A DNA stretch of 22,093 nucleotides, taken from assembly GCA_029974035.1 (NCBI GenBank), contig JARKQG010000142.1, forward strand, positions 1 through 22,093. Reading direction: 5' to 3'. The number at the start of each line of letters is the position of its first letter. Position 1 is the first letter of the stretch. The translations under genes and the position numbers were made by a program. The stretch comes from Eubacteriales bacterium (GTDB lineage Bacteria > Bacillota_A > Clostridia > Christensenellales > Aristaeellaceae). This document shows, one piece after another, positions 7,582 to 15,396 of the stretch. Under the pieces are notes generated by a model. It saw nothing but the letters and a program-made list of their open reading frames with translations. It made no database searches and was not told where the DNA came from.

Positions 7582-8673
7582 ATGAAAAGCGATGCGGTTC
7601 TGGTCCTGGAAACCGGGCAGACGTTTCCCGCCCGGCGCTTCGGCGCGGGCGGGAATATTTCGGCGGAACTGGTGTTTACCACCGCGATGGTGGGCTACGT
7701 GGAGACGCTGACCGATCCCAGCTACCACGGGCAGATCGTGGTGCAGACATTTCCGCTGATCGGAAACTACGGCGTCATGACGGCGGATTTTGAAAGCGAA
7801 AGCCCGCGCCTAAGCGCCTACGTCGTGCGGCAGTACTGCGATCATCCCTCCAACTTCCGCTGCGAGGAGGACCTTGACAGCTACCTGAAAAAGAGCGGGA
7901 TCATCGGCCTGCATGGGCTTGATACCCGCGCTTTGACCCGGGTTCTTCGGGAAAAGGGCGTGATGAACGCCGCCATTGTGGACGAAATGCCCGCCGATCT
8001 GCCCGGGTTTTGCAGGGCGCTGTCGGAAAAGGCGCTGTCCTCGGACGTCCATCAGGTGACCTGCAAGGCGCCCTTCACGCTGGGCGAAGGGCCGCGGCAC
8101 GCGGCGCTGTGGGACTTTGGCTTCAAGCGCGGCATGGCCGAGGCGCTCGTCGCCCGCGGCTGCCGGGTGACGGTGGTGCCCGCGGGGACGACCGCCGCTG
8201 AGATCGCCGAGCTGAAGCTGGACGGCGTGCTTTTGTCCAACGGCCCCGGGGACCCGGCGGTCAACCGGTCGATCATTCGGGAGATACGGAAGCTGGCGGA
8301 AACCGGCATCCCGATCTTCGGCATCTGCCTGGGGCATCAGCTGCTGGCGCTGGCCATGGGCGCGAGGACCGAAAAGCTGAAATACGGCCACCGCGGCGCC
8401 AACCAGCCGGCGCGCTGCGTAAAAACCGGCAGGCTCTACATCACCAGCCAGAACCACGGCTACGCGGTGGTGGCGGACGCGCTGCCCGAGGGCGTCCGCG
8501 CCTCCTTTGAAAACGCCAACGACGGCACCAACGAGGGCCTTGAGTTTGATGCCATCAACGCCTTCTCCGTGCAGTTCCACCCGGAGGCCCGGGGCGGCCC
8601 GCTGGACACTTCCTTCCTGTTCGACCAATTTGTTTCACGGATGGAGGGATGTGCCCATGCCGCTGGCAACTGA
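7582..8673 (+). CDS. carA: Carbamoyl-phosphate synthase small (glutaminase) subunit
   Basis: CarA hydrolyses glutamine and passes ammonia through a tunnel to CarB for carbamoyl phosphate synthesis. The 363-residue product has the N-terminal CarA domain and a class-I glutamine amidotransferase domain: the nucleophile lies in FGICLGHQ (Cys249) and the remaining triad members in VQFHPEA (His333, Glu335). In-frame starts occur at GTG 7528, ATG 7570 and ATG 7582. Only 7582 has a fitting GGGGGAAAG upstream, and MKSDAVLVLETG matches the usual N-terminus. carB starts 17 bases before the carA stop, giving tight coupling of the two subunits. Placement after argF suggests an arginine role, but no second car locus is visible, so it may also supply pyrimidines. 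Confidence 0.97.
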   Translation: MKSDAVLVLETGQTFPARRFGAGGNISAELVFTTAMVGYVETLTDPSYHGQIVVQTFPLIGNYGVMTADFESESPRLSAYVVRQYCDHPSNFRCEEDLDSYLKKSGIIGLHGLDTRALTRVLREKGVMNAAIVDEMPADLPGFCRALSEKALSSDVHQVTCKAPFTLGEGPRHAALWDFGFKRGMAEALVARGCRVTVVPAGTTAAEIAELKLDGVLLSNGPGDPAVNRSIIREIRKLAETGIPIFGICLGHQLLALAMGARTEKLKYGHRGANQPARCVKTGRLYITSQNHGYAVVADALPEGVRASFENANDGTNEGLEFDAINAFSVQFHPEARGGPLDTSFLFDQFVSRMEGCAHAAGN

Positions 8674-11600
8674 TCTGAAACGGGTGATGCTGATCGGCTC
8701 CGGCCCGATCGTGATCGGCCAGGCCGCCGAATTTGACTACGCCGGCACCCAGGCCTGCCGTGCGCTGAAGGCGTTGGGGCTTACTGTGATCCTGGTCAAC
8801 CCAAACCCGGCCACCATTATGACCGACACCGCCATCGCCAACCACATCTACATCGAGCCGCTGACCCTCGAGGTCTTAAAGCGCATCATTCGCCGGGAGA
8901 AGCCGGACGGGCTTTTGTCCACCATGGGCGGCCAGAGCGGCCTGACGCTCTCCATGCAGCTGGCGCGGGAGGGTTTTTTGGAAGCCGAGGGTGTGCGCCT
9001 TTTGGGCGCGCGGCTGGATACCATCGATAAGGCCGAGGACAGGCTTCTTTTCAAGGAGACCATGCAGGCGATCGGCCAGCCCTCCATCGCCTCCGCCGTG
9101 GTGACGGAGGTGGAGGACGCCCTGGACTTCGCCGGAAAAATCGGCTACCCCGTCATTGTGCGGCCGGCGTTCACGCTGGGCGGTTCCGGCGGCGGCATCG
9201 CACCCGACGCCGAAGCGCTGCGCGAGACCGCGCGCAGCGGCATTGAAACCTCGCCCATCGGCCAGATCCTGGTGGAGCGGTGCGTCGCGGGCTGGAAGGA
9301 GATCGAGTTTGAAGTGGTCCGTGACGCGGACGGCAACGCCATCGCGGTCTGCTCCATGGAGAATCTGGACCCTGTGGGCGTCCACACCGGCGATTCCATC
9401 GTCATCGCCCCGGCGGTCACCCTGGCCGACCGGGAATACCAGATGCTGCGCACGGCGGCCCTAAACATCATCCACGCGCTGAAGGTGGAGGGCGGCTGCA
9501 ACGTGCAGTTTGCGCTCAACCCCGAGTCTTTCGAGTACGCGGTGATCGAGGTCAACCCCCGCGTGTCCCGGTCCTCCGCGCTCGCGTCCAAGGCCACCGG
9601 CTACCCCATTGCCAAGGTCGCGGCGCAGATCGCGGTGGGGCTCAGGCTGGGGGAGATCAAAAACGCCGTCACGGGCAAGACCAGTGCCTTTTTTGAGCCG
9701 GCCCTGGACTACGTGGTGGTCAAGTTCCCCAAGTGGCCCTTTGACAAATTTGTCTACGGCCGCCGCACGCTGGGCACGCAGATGAAGGCCACCGGCGAGG
9801 TCATGGCCATCGCCCAGACATTCGAGGAGGCGCTGATGAAGGCCATCCGCGGCGCGGAGATCGCCATGGATACGCCCCGCAGCGCGAAATTTGCCCATCT
9901 GACCGAAGCGGAGATCCTGGCGGGCGTCGGCCAGGCCACGGACGAGCGGCTGTTCCTGTTGTATGAGGCCCTGGCCCGGGGCGTTTCCATCGAAAAGCTG
10001 CACGAGATCACGATGGTGGACGAGTGGTTTCTGGCAAAGCTGAAGCATCTTTGCGACATTGAGTCCGCCCTGGCGGAGGGACTTGACGACGAGCGGTACA
10101 TGCGGGCCAAGCGCGCCGGATTTCCGGACGGCGCCATCCGCCGCATCAGCGGGCAGGAGATTCCGCATCCGGCGAAGATCGGCTACAAGATGGTGGATAC
10201 ATGCGCCGCCGAGTTCAAGGCCGAAACGCCCTATTTTTACGCATCCCGCGATGCGGAGAACGAGGCGGCGGAATTCATCGCCGAGAGGGCTTCCGGCAAA
10301 AAGCGGGTGATCGTATTTGGCTCCGGCCCCATCCGCATCGGCCAGGGCATCGAGTTTGACTATGCCTCGGTGCACTGTGTGTGGACGCTGAAGCAGCAGG
10401 GCTACGAGGTGGCCATGGTCAACAACAACCCCGAAACCGTGTCCACCGATTTTGACACCGCCGACCGGCTCTACTTTGAACCGCTGACGCCGGAGGACGT
10501 GGCTGGCGTGATCGAAACCGAAATGCCCTACGGCGTCGTGGTGGCCTTCGGCGGCCAGACGGCCATCAAGCTGACAAAGCACCTCGACGCCATGGGCGTC
10601 CACATTCTGGGCACGTCGGCCGACGCCATCGACGCCGCCGAGGACCGCGAGCGGTTTGACGAGGTGATGAACGCGCTCCACATCAAGCGGCCCGAGGGCG
10701 CGGGCGTCTATACGCTGGACGAGGCGCTGGCGACGGCGGAGCGCCTGGGCTATCCGGTTCTGGTGCGCCCCAGCTACGTGCTGGGCGGCCAGAACATGAT
10801 CATCGCCTTCGAGCCGGAGGAGATCACCCGCTACATGGAGATCATCCTCGCCGGCGGCATTGACAGCCCCATCCTCATCGATAAGTACCTGATGGGTACC
10901 GAGGTGGAGGTTGACGCCGTGTGCGACGGCGAGGACATCCTGATCCCCGGCATCATGGAGCACGTGGAGCGGGCGGGGGTGCATTCCGGCGATTCCATCG
11001 CCGTCTACCCGGCCTGGAACCTGACAGGCCCGGTCACCCAGCGGCTGATCGACTGCACCCGGACGCTGGCGCTGGCCCTCTCCACCCGCGGCCTCATCAA
11101 CATCCAGTACGTGATCTACGAAAACGAGGTCTACGTGATCGAGGCCAACCCCCGCGCCTCCCGCACGATCCCCTACATCAGCAAGGTGACCGGCCTGCCC
11201 GTGGTGGACATCGCCACCCGCGCGATGCTGGGGGAAAAGCTGCGCGACATGGGCTACGGCACGGGCCTTTACCGGCAGTCGGTATTCTCCGCCGTCAAGG
11301 TGCCGGTGTTCTCCTTTGAAAAGCTGGCGGACGTGGACACCCACCTGGGCCCGGAGATGAAATCCACCGGCGAGGTGCTGGGCATCGGCCGCGTGATGGA
11401 GGAGGCCATCTACAAGGGTCTTCTGGCCGCGGGCTACAAAATGGCCACCGAGGGCGGCGTATTGATCACCGTGCGCGACCGGGACAAGGCGGAGGTCGTT
11501 CCCATCGCCCGGCAGTTTCGGGAGCTGGGCTTTGCCCTTTACGCCACCCAGGGCACCTATGAGGCGCTGACGCGGGCGGGCATCGAGGCCCGGGCCGTCG

Positions 11601-12712
11601 GGAAACTGCACGAGGGGCACCAGGACATCTGGGAGCTGATGGACAGCGGCAGGCTGCAGTACCTGATCTCCACCTCCTCCAAGGGCCTCTTGCCGCAGCG
11701 GGACAGCGTGCGGCTGCGCCGCCGTGCCGTGGAGCGGTCCATCGCCTGCCTGACGAGCCTGGACACCGCCGCCGCGCTGGTGCGCGCCATCGCGGGCGAC
11801 TATTCTCAGAAGAACGTGGAGCTTCTGGATATTTCCAAGCTCCCCGCGCGGCGCAGGAAGCTGAAATTTGTGAAGATGCGCACCGGCGACAACGACTACA
11901 TCTACTTTGACTGCTTCGATCAGGCCATCGAAAGCCCGGAATCCCTCAGTGTGCTGCTGTCCAGCCGCAGAAAGTCCGTCGGCGGGGACGGGCTGGTTCT
12001 GATCGAGCCCACGGACGTCGCCGACGCCGCCATGCGCATGTACAACGCCGACGGCTCCGAGGGCGAGGTCAGCGGAAATGCCATGCGCTGCGTGGCCAAA
12101 TACCTCTATGAAAGCGGCCGCGTCCGAAAGGAGCGGATGCGCATCCTGAGCGGCGCGGGCGTGAAATCCCTCCGGCTCTACGTGCGGGACGGCGAGGTGT
12201 ACTCCGTGGAGGTGTCCATGGGGCTTCCGGACTTTCGCTCCCGGTCCGTGCCGATGCGAAACGTCAGCCCGGAGGCCGCGAAGGCCGGCGAAGTGGTGGA
12301 CGAGCCCTACGCCATCGGCGGCGCGTCCTTCCGGATCACCTGCCTTTCGATGGGCAACCCCCACTGCGTGATCTTTGTGGACGACGTGGACGCGGTGGAT
12401 GTGGCGAAATACGGCCCCATTTTGGAGCACGCGCCCATCTTTCCGAAGCGGGCGAACATCTCCTTTGCGCAGATGCGCAGCCCGACGCTGATCCGCCTGC
12501 GCGTGTGGGAGCGGGGCATCGGCGAAACCCGGTCCTGCGGCACCGCCGCCTGTGCGACGGCCGCCGCCGCGGTGCGCCTGGGCTTTTCGCCGAAGGACCG
12601 TGACATCCAGATCAACCTGCCGGGCGGACAGATCATCATCCACCTGACGGAGAGCGATCTCAAGATGACCGGGGATGCCCAGCGGGACTTTGAGGGCGTC
12701 ATCGAGGTGTGA
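8657..12712 (+). CDS. carB: CarB-DapF fusion: carbamoyl-phosphate synthase large subunit with C-terminal diaminopimelate epimerase domain
   Basis: The ATG at 8657 follows GGAGGG by 8 bases and gives 1351 residues, about 280 more than CarB. Residues 1-1065 are a full CarB: first ATP-grasp half from IGSGPIVIGQ, second half from about 550 (FGSGPIRIGQ), and an allosteric domain from about 930 with ATQGT and KLHEG, so nucleotide (UMP-type) control may persist. From 1069 (LKFVKM) the frame continues, with no stop or internal ribosome site, into a complete DapF domain. It keeps NDY (Asn1079), NADGSE (Asn1130), MGNPHC (Asn1234), Asn1267, ERG (1285-1287) and the second catalytic cysteine in SCGTAACA (Cys1294). 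The first catalytic cysteine is Ser1139 (codon AGC 12071-12073, in VSGNAMRC), and the usual GxGND loop reads TGDND. CarB activity is near certain; epimerase activity is uncertain. Confidence 0.95.
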   Translation: MPLATDLKRVMLIGSGPIVIGQAAEFDYAGTQACRALKALGLTVILVNPNPATIMTDTAIANHIYIEPLTLEVLKRIIRREKPDGLLSTMGGQSGLTLSMQLAREGFLEAEGVRLLGARLDTIDKAEDRLLFKETMQAIGQPSIASAVVTEVEDALDFAGKIGYPVIVRPAFTLGGSGGGIAPDAEALRETARSGIETSPIGQILVERCVAGWKEIEFEVVRDADGNAIAVCSMENLDPVGVHTGDSIVIAPAVTLADREYQMLRTAALNIIHALKVEGGCNVQFALNPESFEYAVIEVNPRVSRSSALASKATGYPIAKVAAQIAVGLRLGEIKNAVTGKTSAFFEPALDYVVVKFPKWPFDKFVYGRRTLGTQMKATGEVMAIAQTFEEALMKAIRGAEIAMDTPRSAKFAHLTEAEILAGVGQATDERLFLLYEALARGVSIEKLHEITMVDEWFLAKLKHLCDIESALAEGLDDERYMRAKRAGFPDGAIRRISGQEIPHPAKIGYKMVDTCAAEFKAETPYFYASRDAENEAAEFIAERASGKKRVIVFGSGPIRIGQGIEFDYASVHCVWTLKQQGYEVAMVNNNPETVSTDFDTADRLYFEPLTPEDVAGVIETEMPYGVVVAFGGQTAIKLTKHLDAMGVHILGTSADAIDAAEDRERFDEVMNALHIKRPEGAGVYTLDEALATAERLGYPVLVRPSYVLGGQNMIIAFEPEEITRYMEIILAGGIDSPILIDKYLMGTEVEVDAVCDGEDILIPGIMEHVERAGVHSGDSIAVYPAWNLTGPVTQRLIDCTRTLALALSTRGLINIQYVIYENEVYVIEANPRASRTIPYISKVTGLPVVDIATRAMLGEKLRDMGYGTGLYRQSVFSAVKVPVFSFEKLADVDTHLGPEMKSTGEVLGIGRVMEEAIYKGLLAAGYKMATEGGVLITVRDRDKAEVVPIARQFRELGFALYATQGTYEALTRAGIEARAVGKLHEGHQDIWELMDSGRLQYLISTSSKGLLPQRDSVRLRRRAVERSIACLTSLDTAAALVRAIAGDYSQKNVELLDISKLPARRRKLKFVKMRTGDNDYIYFDCFDQAIESPESLSVLLSSRRKSVGGDGLVLIEPTDVADAAMRMYNADGSEGEVSGNAMRCVAKYLYESGRVRKERMRILSGAGVKSLRLYVRDGEVYSVEVSMGLPDFRSRSVPMRNVSPEAAKAGEVVDEPYAIGGASFRITCLSMGNPHCVIFVDDVDAVDVAKYGPILEHAPIFPKRANISFAQMRSPTLIRLRVWERGIGETRSCGTAACATAAAAVRLGFSPKDRDIQINLPGGQIIIHLTESDLKMTGDAQRDFEGVIEV

Positions 12713-12717
12713 CGCGG

Positions 12718-12758
12718 CCGCGCAAAAAGCCGCCCGAAAGGGGCGGCTTTTTGCGCGG
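12718..12758. terminator. Bidirectional intrinsic terminator for convergent operons
   Basis: A 17-bp perfect inverted repeat (arms 12718-12734 and 12742-12758, extendable by one pair) surrounds a short CGAAAGG centre. The arms contain AAAAA and TTTTT, so the inner GC stem is followed by a T5 run on either strand. It ends transcription of carB-dapF coming from the left and of hydF coming from the right. The hydF stop codon (12764-12766) is only 5 bases away and the carB-dapF stop 5 bases from the other side. This 51-base gap holds nothing else. Confidence 0.9.
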
Positions 12759-12763
12759 TTTCG

Positions 12764-13993
12764 CTAGTCCTCGAGGGCGAGGCGCGCGGCGGGGAAGGGT
12801 GCGAGCGCCCGGGGCAAAATGCCCAGCACGTAGGCGATCAAAACGCCGTAGTTGGTGACGCTCGCCCCCTGCGCCTTCGCCTCCGCCGTGCGAAAGCCCA
12901 TCTCCCGCCGGTTCAGCATGCATCCGCCGCAGTGAACCACCAGCGCGTACCGGGAAACGTCCTTGGGAAAGCAGGCGCCGCTGGCCCACTCAAACTCAAT
13001 GCCGCCGCCCGCCATCTGCCGGATCCAGCGGGGGATCTTTACGGTGCCGATGTCGTCCGACTGGCGGTGGTGGGTGCAGCCCTCGACGATGAGCACCCGG
13101 TCGCCGGGCGCGAGGCGCTCTATGCGGCGCGCGCCCCGCACCATCTCCGCCAGATCCGCCTTCTGCCGGGCGAACAGGATGGAAAAGGAGGTCATGGGGA
13201 CGGCGGGCGGCGTGTCTGCGGCCACTTTAAGAAACGCCTGGGAATCGGTGATGACCAGCGCGGGCGGCGCGGCGAGCTTTGCAAGCGCCAGCTTGAGTTC
13301 ATGCTCCTTGACCACCAGCGCAATGGCGTCCCGCTCCAGAATGTCGCGGATGGTCTGCTGCTGGGGCAGGATCAGCCGGCCCTTGGGCGCGGCCTTGTCG
13401 ATGGGCGTGACCAGTACGACCGCGTCGCCGGAGCGGATCAGATCACCCACCAGCGCCGGCTCCGCGTCCTCGAAGCGGGCGGAGGCGATGATCTGCGCCT
13501 TCAGGGCTTCCACGCCCGCGCCGGTTTCGGCGCTGACCGCCACCGCGGGCACACCCAGCCGCGCGGAAAGCGCCGCCAGCGAGGCCCCGTCCGGTGCGGC
13601 GGCGTCGGACTTGTTCAGCACCAATACCGCGGGGATGGCCCGTTTTTTCAGCTGGGAGAGAAAAGCCTCCTCCAGGGCGGATACCCCCAGGGCCGCGTCC
13701 GCCACCACCAGCGCCAGGTTGCAGCGCCGGAGTTCTTCATACGTCTTTTCGACGCGCTTCGCGCCCAGTTCACCCTCGTCGTCGAGGCCCGCCGTGTCGA
13801 TCAGCACCACGGGGCCGATGGGCAGAAGCTCCATGGCCTTCTTGACGGGATCGGTGGTGGTGCCCGGCACGTCGCTGGTCACGGCGACGGGTTGACCGGT
13901 GAGGGCGTTGATCAGCGACGACTTGCCCGCGTTCCTGCGCCCGAAAAGGCCGATGGCATACCGGTTGGCCAGCGGCGTCTGGTTCATGTCCAT
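12764..13993 (-). CDS. hydF: [FeFe]-hydrogenase maturation GTPase HydF
   Basis: HydF is the scaffold on which the 2Fe part of the hydrogenase H-cluster is finished before transfer to the hydrogenase apoprotein. The 409-residue product shows an N-terminal Era-like GTPase domain: P-loop GRRNAGKSS (18-26), DTAGLDD (66-72) and NKSD (127-130). The C-terminal iron-sulfur site is intact: Cys306 in CTHHRQ, then His354, Cys355 and Cys358 in HCGGC. The frame is open further upstream, but GGAGG 7 bases before the ATG at 13993 (minus strand) and the MDMNQTP start fix the N-terminus. It overlaps the 3' end of aspA by 10 bases. It is the last gene of the maturation operon and ends against the shared terminator. 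Confidence 0.97.
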   Translation of the reverse strand: MDMNQTPLANRYAIGLFGRRNAGKSSLINALTGQPVAVTSDVPGTTTDPVKKAMELLPIGPVVLIDTAGLDDEGELGAKRVEKTYEELRRCNLALVVADAALGVSALEEAFLSQLKKRAIPAVLVLNKSDAAAPDGASLAALSARLGVPAVAVSAETGAGVEALKAQIIASARFEDAEPALVGDLIRSGDAVVLVTPIDKAAPKGRLILPQQQTIRDILERDAIALVVKEHELKLALAKLAAPPALVITDSQAFLKVAADTPPAVPMTSFSILFARQKADLAEMVRGARRIERLAPGDRVLIVEGCTHHRQSDDIGTVKIPRWIRQMAGGGIEFEWASGACFPKDVSRYALVVHCGGCMLNRREMGFRTAEAKAQGASVTNYGVLIAYVLGILPRALAPFPAARLALED

Positions 13994-15396
13994 TTGCGTT
14001 CCTCCTTCGGGGCTGCGCCGCCGGGCGCGGTAAGCTTCTCCGGTCGCATCAGCGCGTCCAATTGCGCCGCGTCCATCAGGCCGCGCGCCAGCACAGTTTC
14101 GCGCACGCCGCGCCCGGTTTTTTTGCACGCCTCCGCCACCTCGCAGGCCAGGTCGTAGCCCAGCGCGCCGGTGAGGGCCGTGACCAGCGTCAGGCCCGAT
14201 TCAAGGTGCCTGCGGCAGGCATCCCGATCCGCCTCGATGCCGCGGACGCAGCGCTCGACAAACATCGGAAGCGTCCGGATCAGCGTGTCCAGCATCCCCA
14301 GCAAGCTCTTGGCAATCAGCGGCAAAAATGCGTTCAGCTCCAACTGGCCGGCCTGGGCCGCCAGCGTCACCGCCAAATCGTCCGCCATGATCTGGAAAGC
14401 CGCCTGGTTCACCGCCTCGCAGATCACCGGGTTCACCTTGCCCGGCATGATGGAGGAGCCTGCCTGCACCGCGGGCAGCCGGATCTCGCCGATGCCGCCC
14501 CGGGGGCCGGAAGCGAGCAGGCGCATGTCGCTGGCAATCTTGGAAAGGGAGACCGCCGACGCCTTGAGAAGCCCCGACACCTCCGCGAATACATCGCAGT
14601 TCTGGATCGGGTCCATCATGTATTCCGCACGGGACAGGCCGATGCCCGTCAATTCGCGCAGGCGCTCGATTACCGTGAACACGTAGGCGCGGGGCGCGTT
14701 CATGCCGGTGCCCACGGCGGTGCCGCCGATGCCCACCTGCCGGAGGCGCTCCTCCGCCTTGTACAGCCGCCAGCGGTCGCGGGCCACGGCCTGGGCCCAG
14801 GCGCCGAATTCCTGCCCCAGCGTGACGGGCACCGCGTCCTGAAGCTCGGTTCGGCCCACCTTGAGCACATCCGAGAATGCCTCCTCCTTTTCCTGCAGCG
14901 CCGTCTGCAGCGCGGCGAACGCTTCCGAGACCGGCTTTAAAAGCCGGATCGCCGCGATGCGCACCGCGGTGGGGAATACGTCGTTGGTGGACTGGTGGAG
15001 GTTCACGTGGTCCAGCGGATGAACGAGGGCGTAGTCGCCCTTTTTTCCGCCCAGAAGTTCGATGGCGCGGTTGGCCAGCACCTCGTTCATGTTCATGTTG
15101 GCGGAAGTGCCCGCCCCGCCCTGCAGCGCGTCCACGGGAAACTGATCCCGGAGCGCGCCTCCGATCACCTCGTCCGCGGCGCGGCAGATGGCGTCCGCGA
15201 CCGCCGGCGACAGCGCGCCGATATCCCGGTTGGCCAGCGCCGCGGCCTTTTTGACCTGCGCCAGCGCGGTGATCAGCGCCGGGTGCGACGGGGCTCCGGC
15301 AATTTGGAAGTTCTCCAAAGCCCGGGCGGTGTGAATGCCGTAGTAAGCCGCCTCCGGGACGCTCTTTTCGCCCAGCATGTCCCGCTCTAGCCGCAT
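13984..15396 (-). CDS. aspA: Aspartate ammonia-lyase (aspartase)
   Basis: Aspartase reversibly converts aspartate to fumarate and ammonia. The 470-residue length is typical. The N-terminus MRLERDMLGEKSVPEAAYYGIHT is aspartase-like; GAGTSANMNMNEV, HVNLHQSTNDVFPTA, GRTELQDAVPVTLG and the catalytic loop GSSIMPGKVNP all fit. Class II fumarase is the nearest alternative but has a different N-terminus. The start follows GGAGGGAGGG by 6 bases. Its 5' end overlaps hydE by 10 bases and its 3' end overlaps hydF by 10 bases, so it is an integral member of the maturation operon. A role supplying ammonia for the amine of the H-cluster dithiolate bridge is plausible but inferred; ordinary aspartate use or fumarate supply for anaerobic respiration is the alternative. 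Confidence 0.92.
   Translation of the reverse strand: MRLERDMLGEKSVPEAAYYGIHTARALENFQIAGAPSHPALITALAQVKKAAALANRDIGALSPAVADAICRAADEVIGGALRDQFPVDALQGGAGTSANMNMNEVLANRAIELLGGKKGDYALVHPLDHVNLHQSTNDVFPTAVRIAAIRLLKPVSEAFAALQTALQEKEEAFSDVLKVGRTELQDAVPVTLGQEFGAWAQAVARDRWRLYKAEERLRQVGIGGTAVGTGMNAPRAYVFTVIERLRELTGIGLSRAEYMMDPIQNCDVFAEVSGLLKASAVSLSKIASDMRLLASGPRGGIGEIRLPAVQAGSSIMPGKVNPVICEAVNQAAFQIMADDLAVTLAAQAGQLELNAFLPLIAKSLLGMLDTLIRTLPMFVERCVRGIEADRDACRRHLESGLTLVTALTGALGYDLACEVAEACKKTGRGVRETVLARGLMDAAQLDALMRPEKLTAPGGAAPKEERKWT

Noticed and set aside
4519..7728. Very long open frame on the minus strand (over 1000 codons) opposite argB, argD and argF
   Set aside because: Its composition (repeated His, Gly, Val, Ala, Gln and Arg runs) is that of an antisense shadow in GC-rich DNA, it has no family motifs, and the + strand carries three unmistakable enzymes.
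8690..10500. Similarity between the two halves of CarB as a possible recent tandem repeat
   Set aside because: The two halves (from IGSGPIVIGQ and FGSGPIRIGQ) reflect the ancient internal duplication found in all CarB proteins.
9461..12643. Very long open frame on the minus strand opposite the CarB-DapF gene
   Set aside because: Same shadow composition and no recognisable domain; the opposite strand encodes well-conserved CarB and DapF sequence throughout.
11876..12712. Separate dapF gene starting at the internal ATG 11876
   Set aside because: There is no ribosome binding site upstream, no stop ends the CarB frame, and this start would cut off the first strand of the DapF domain. A fusion is the simpler reading.
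12932..14158. Open frames of 300-400 codons on the + strand across hydF, and similar ones across aspA and hydG (16709-17956)
   Set aside because: These are codon-position shadows of minus-strand genes with clear motifs; the ribosome binding sites and shared terminator support only the minus-strand reading.
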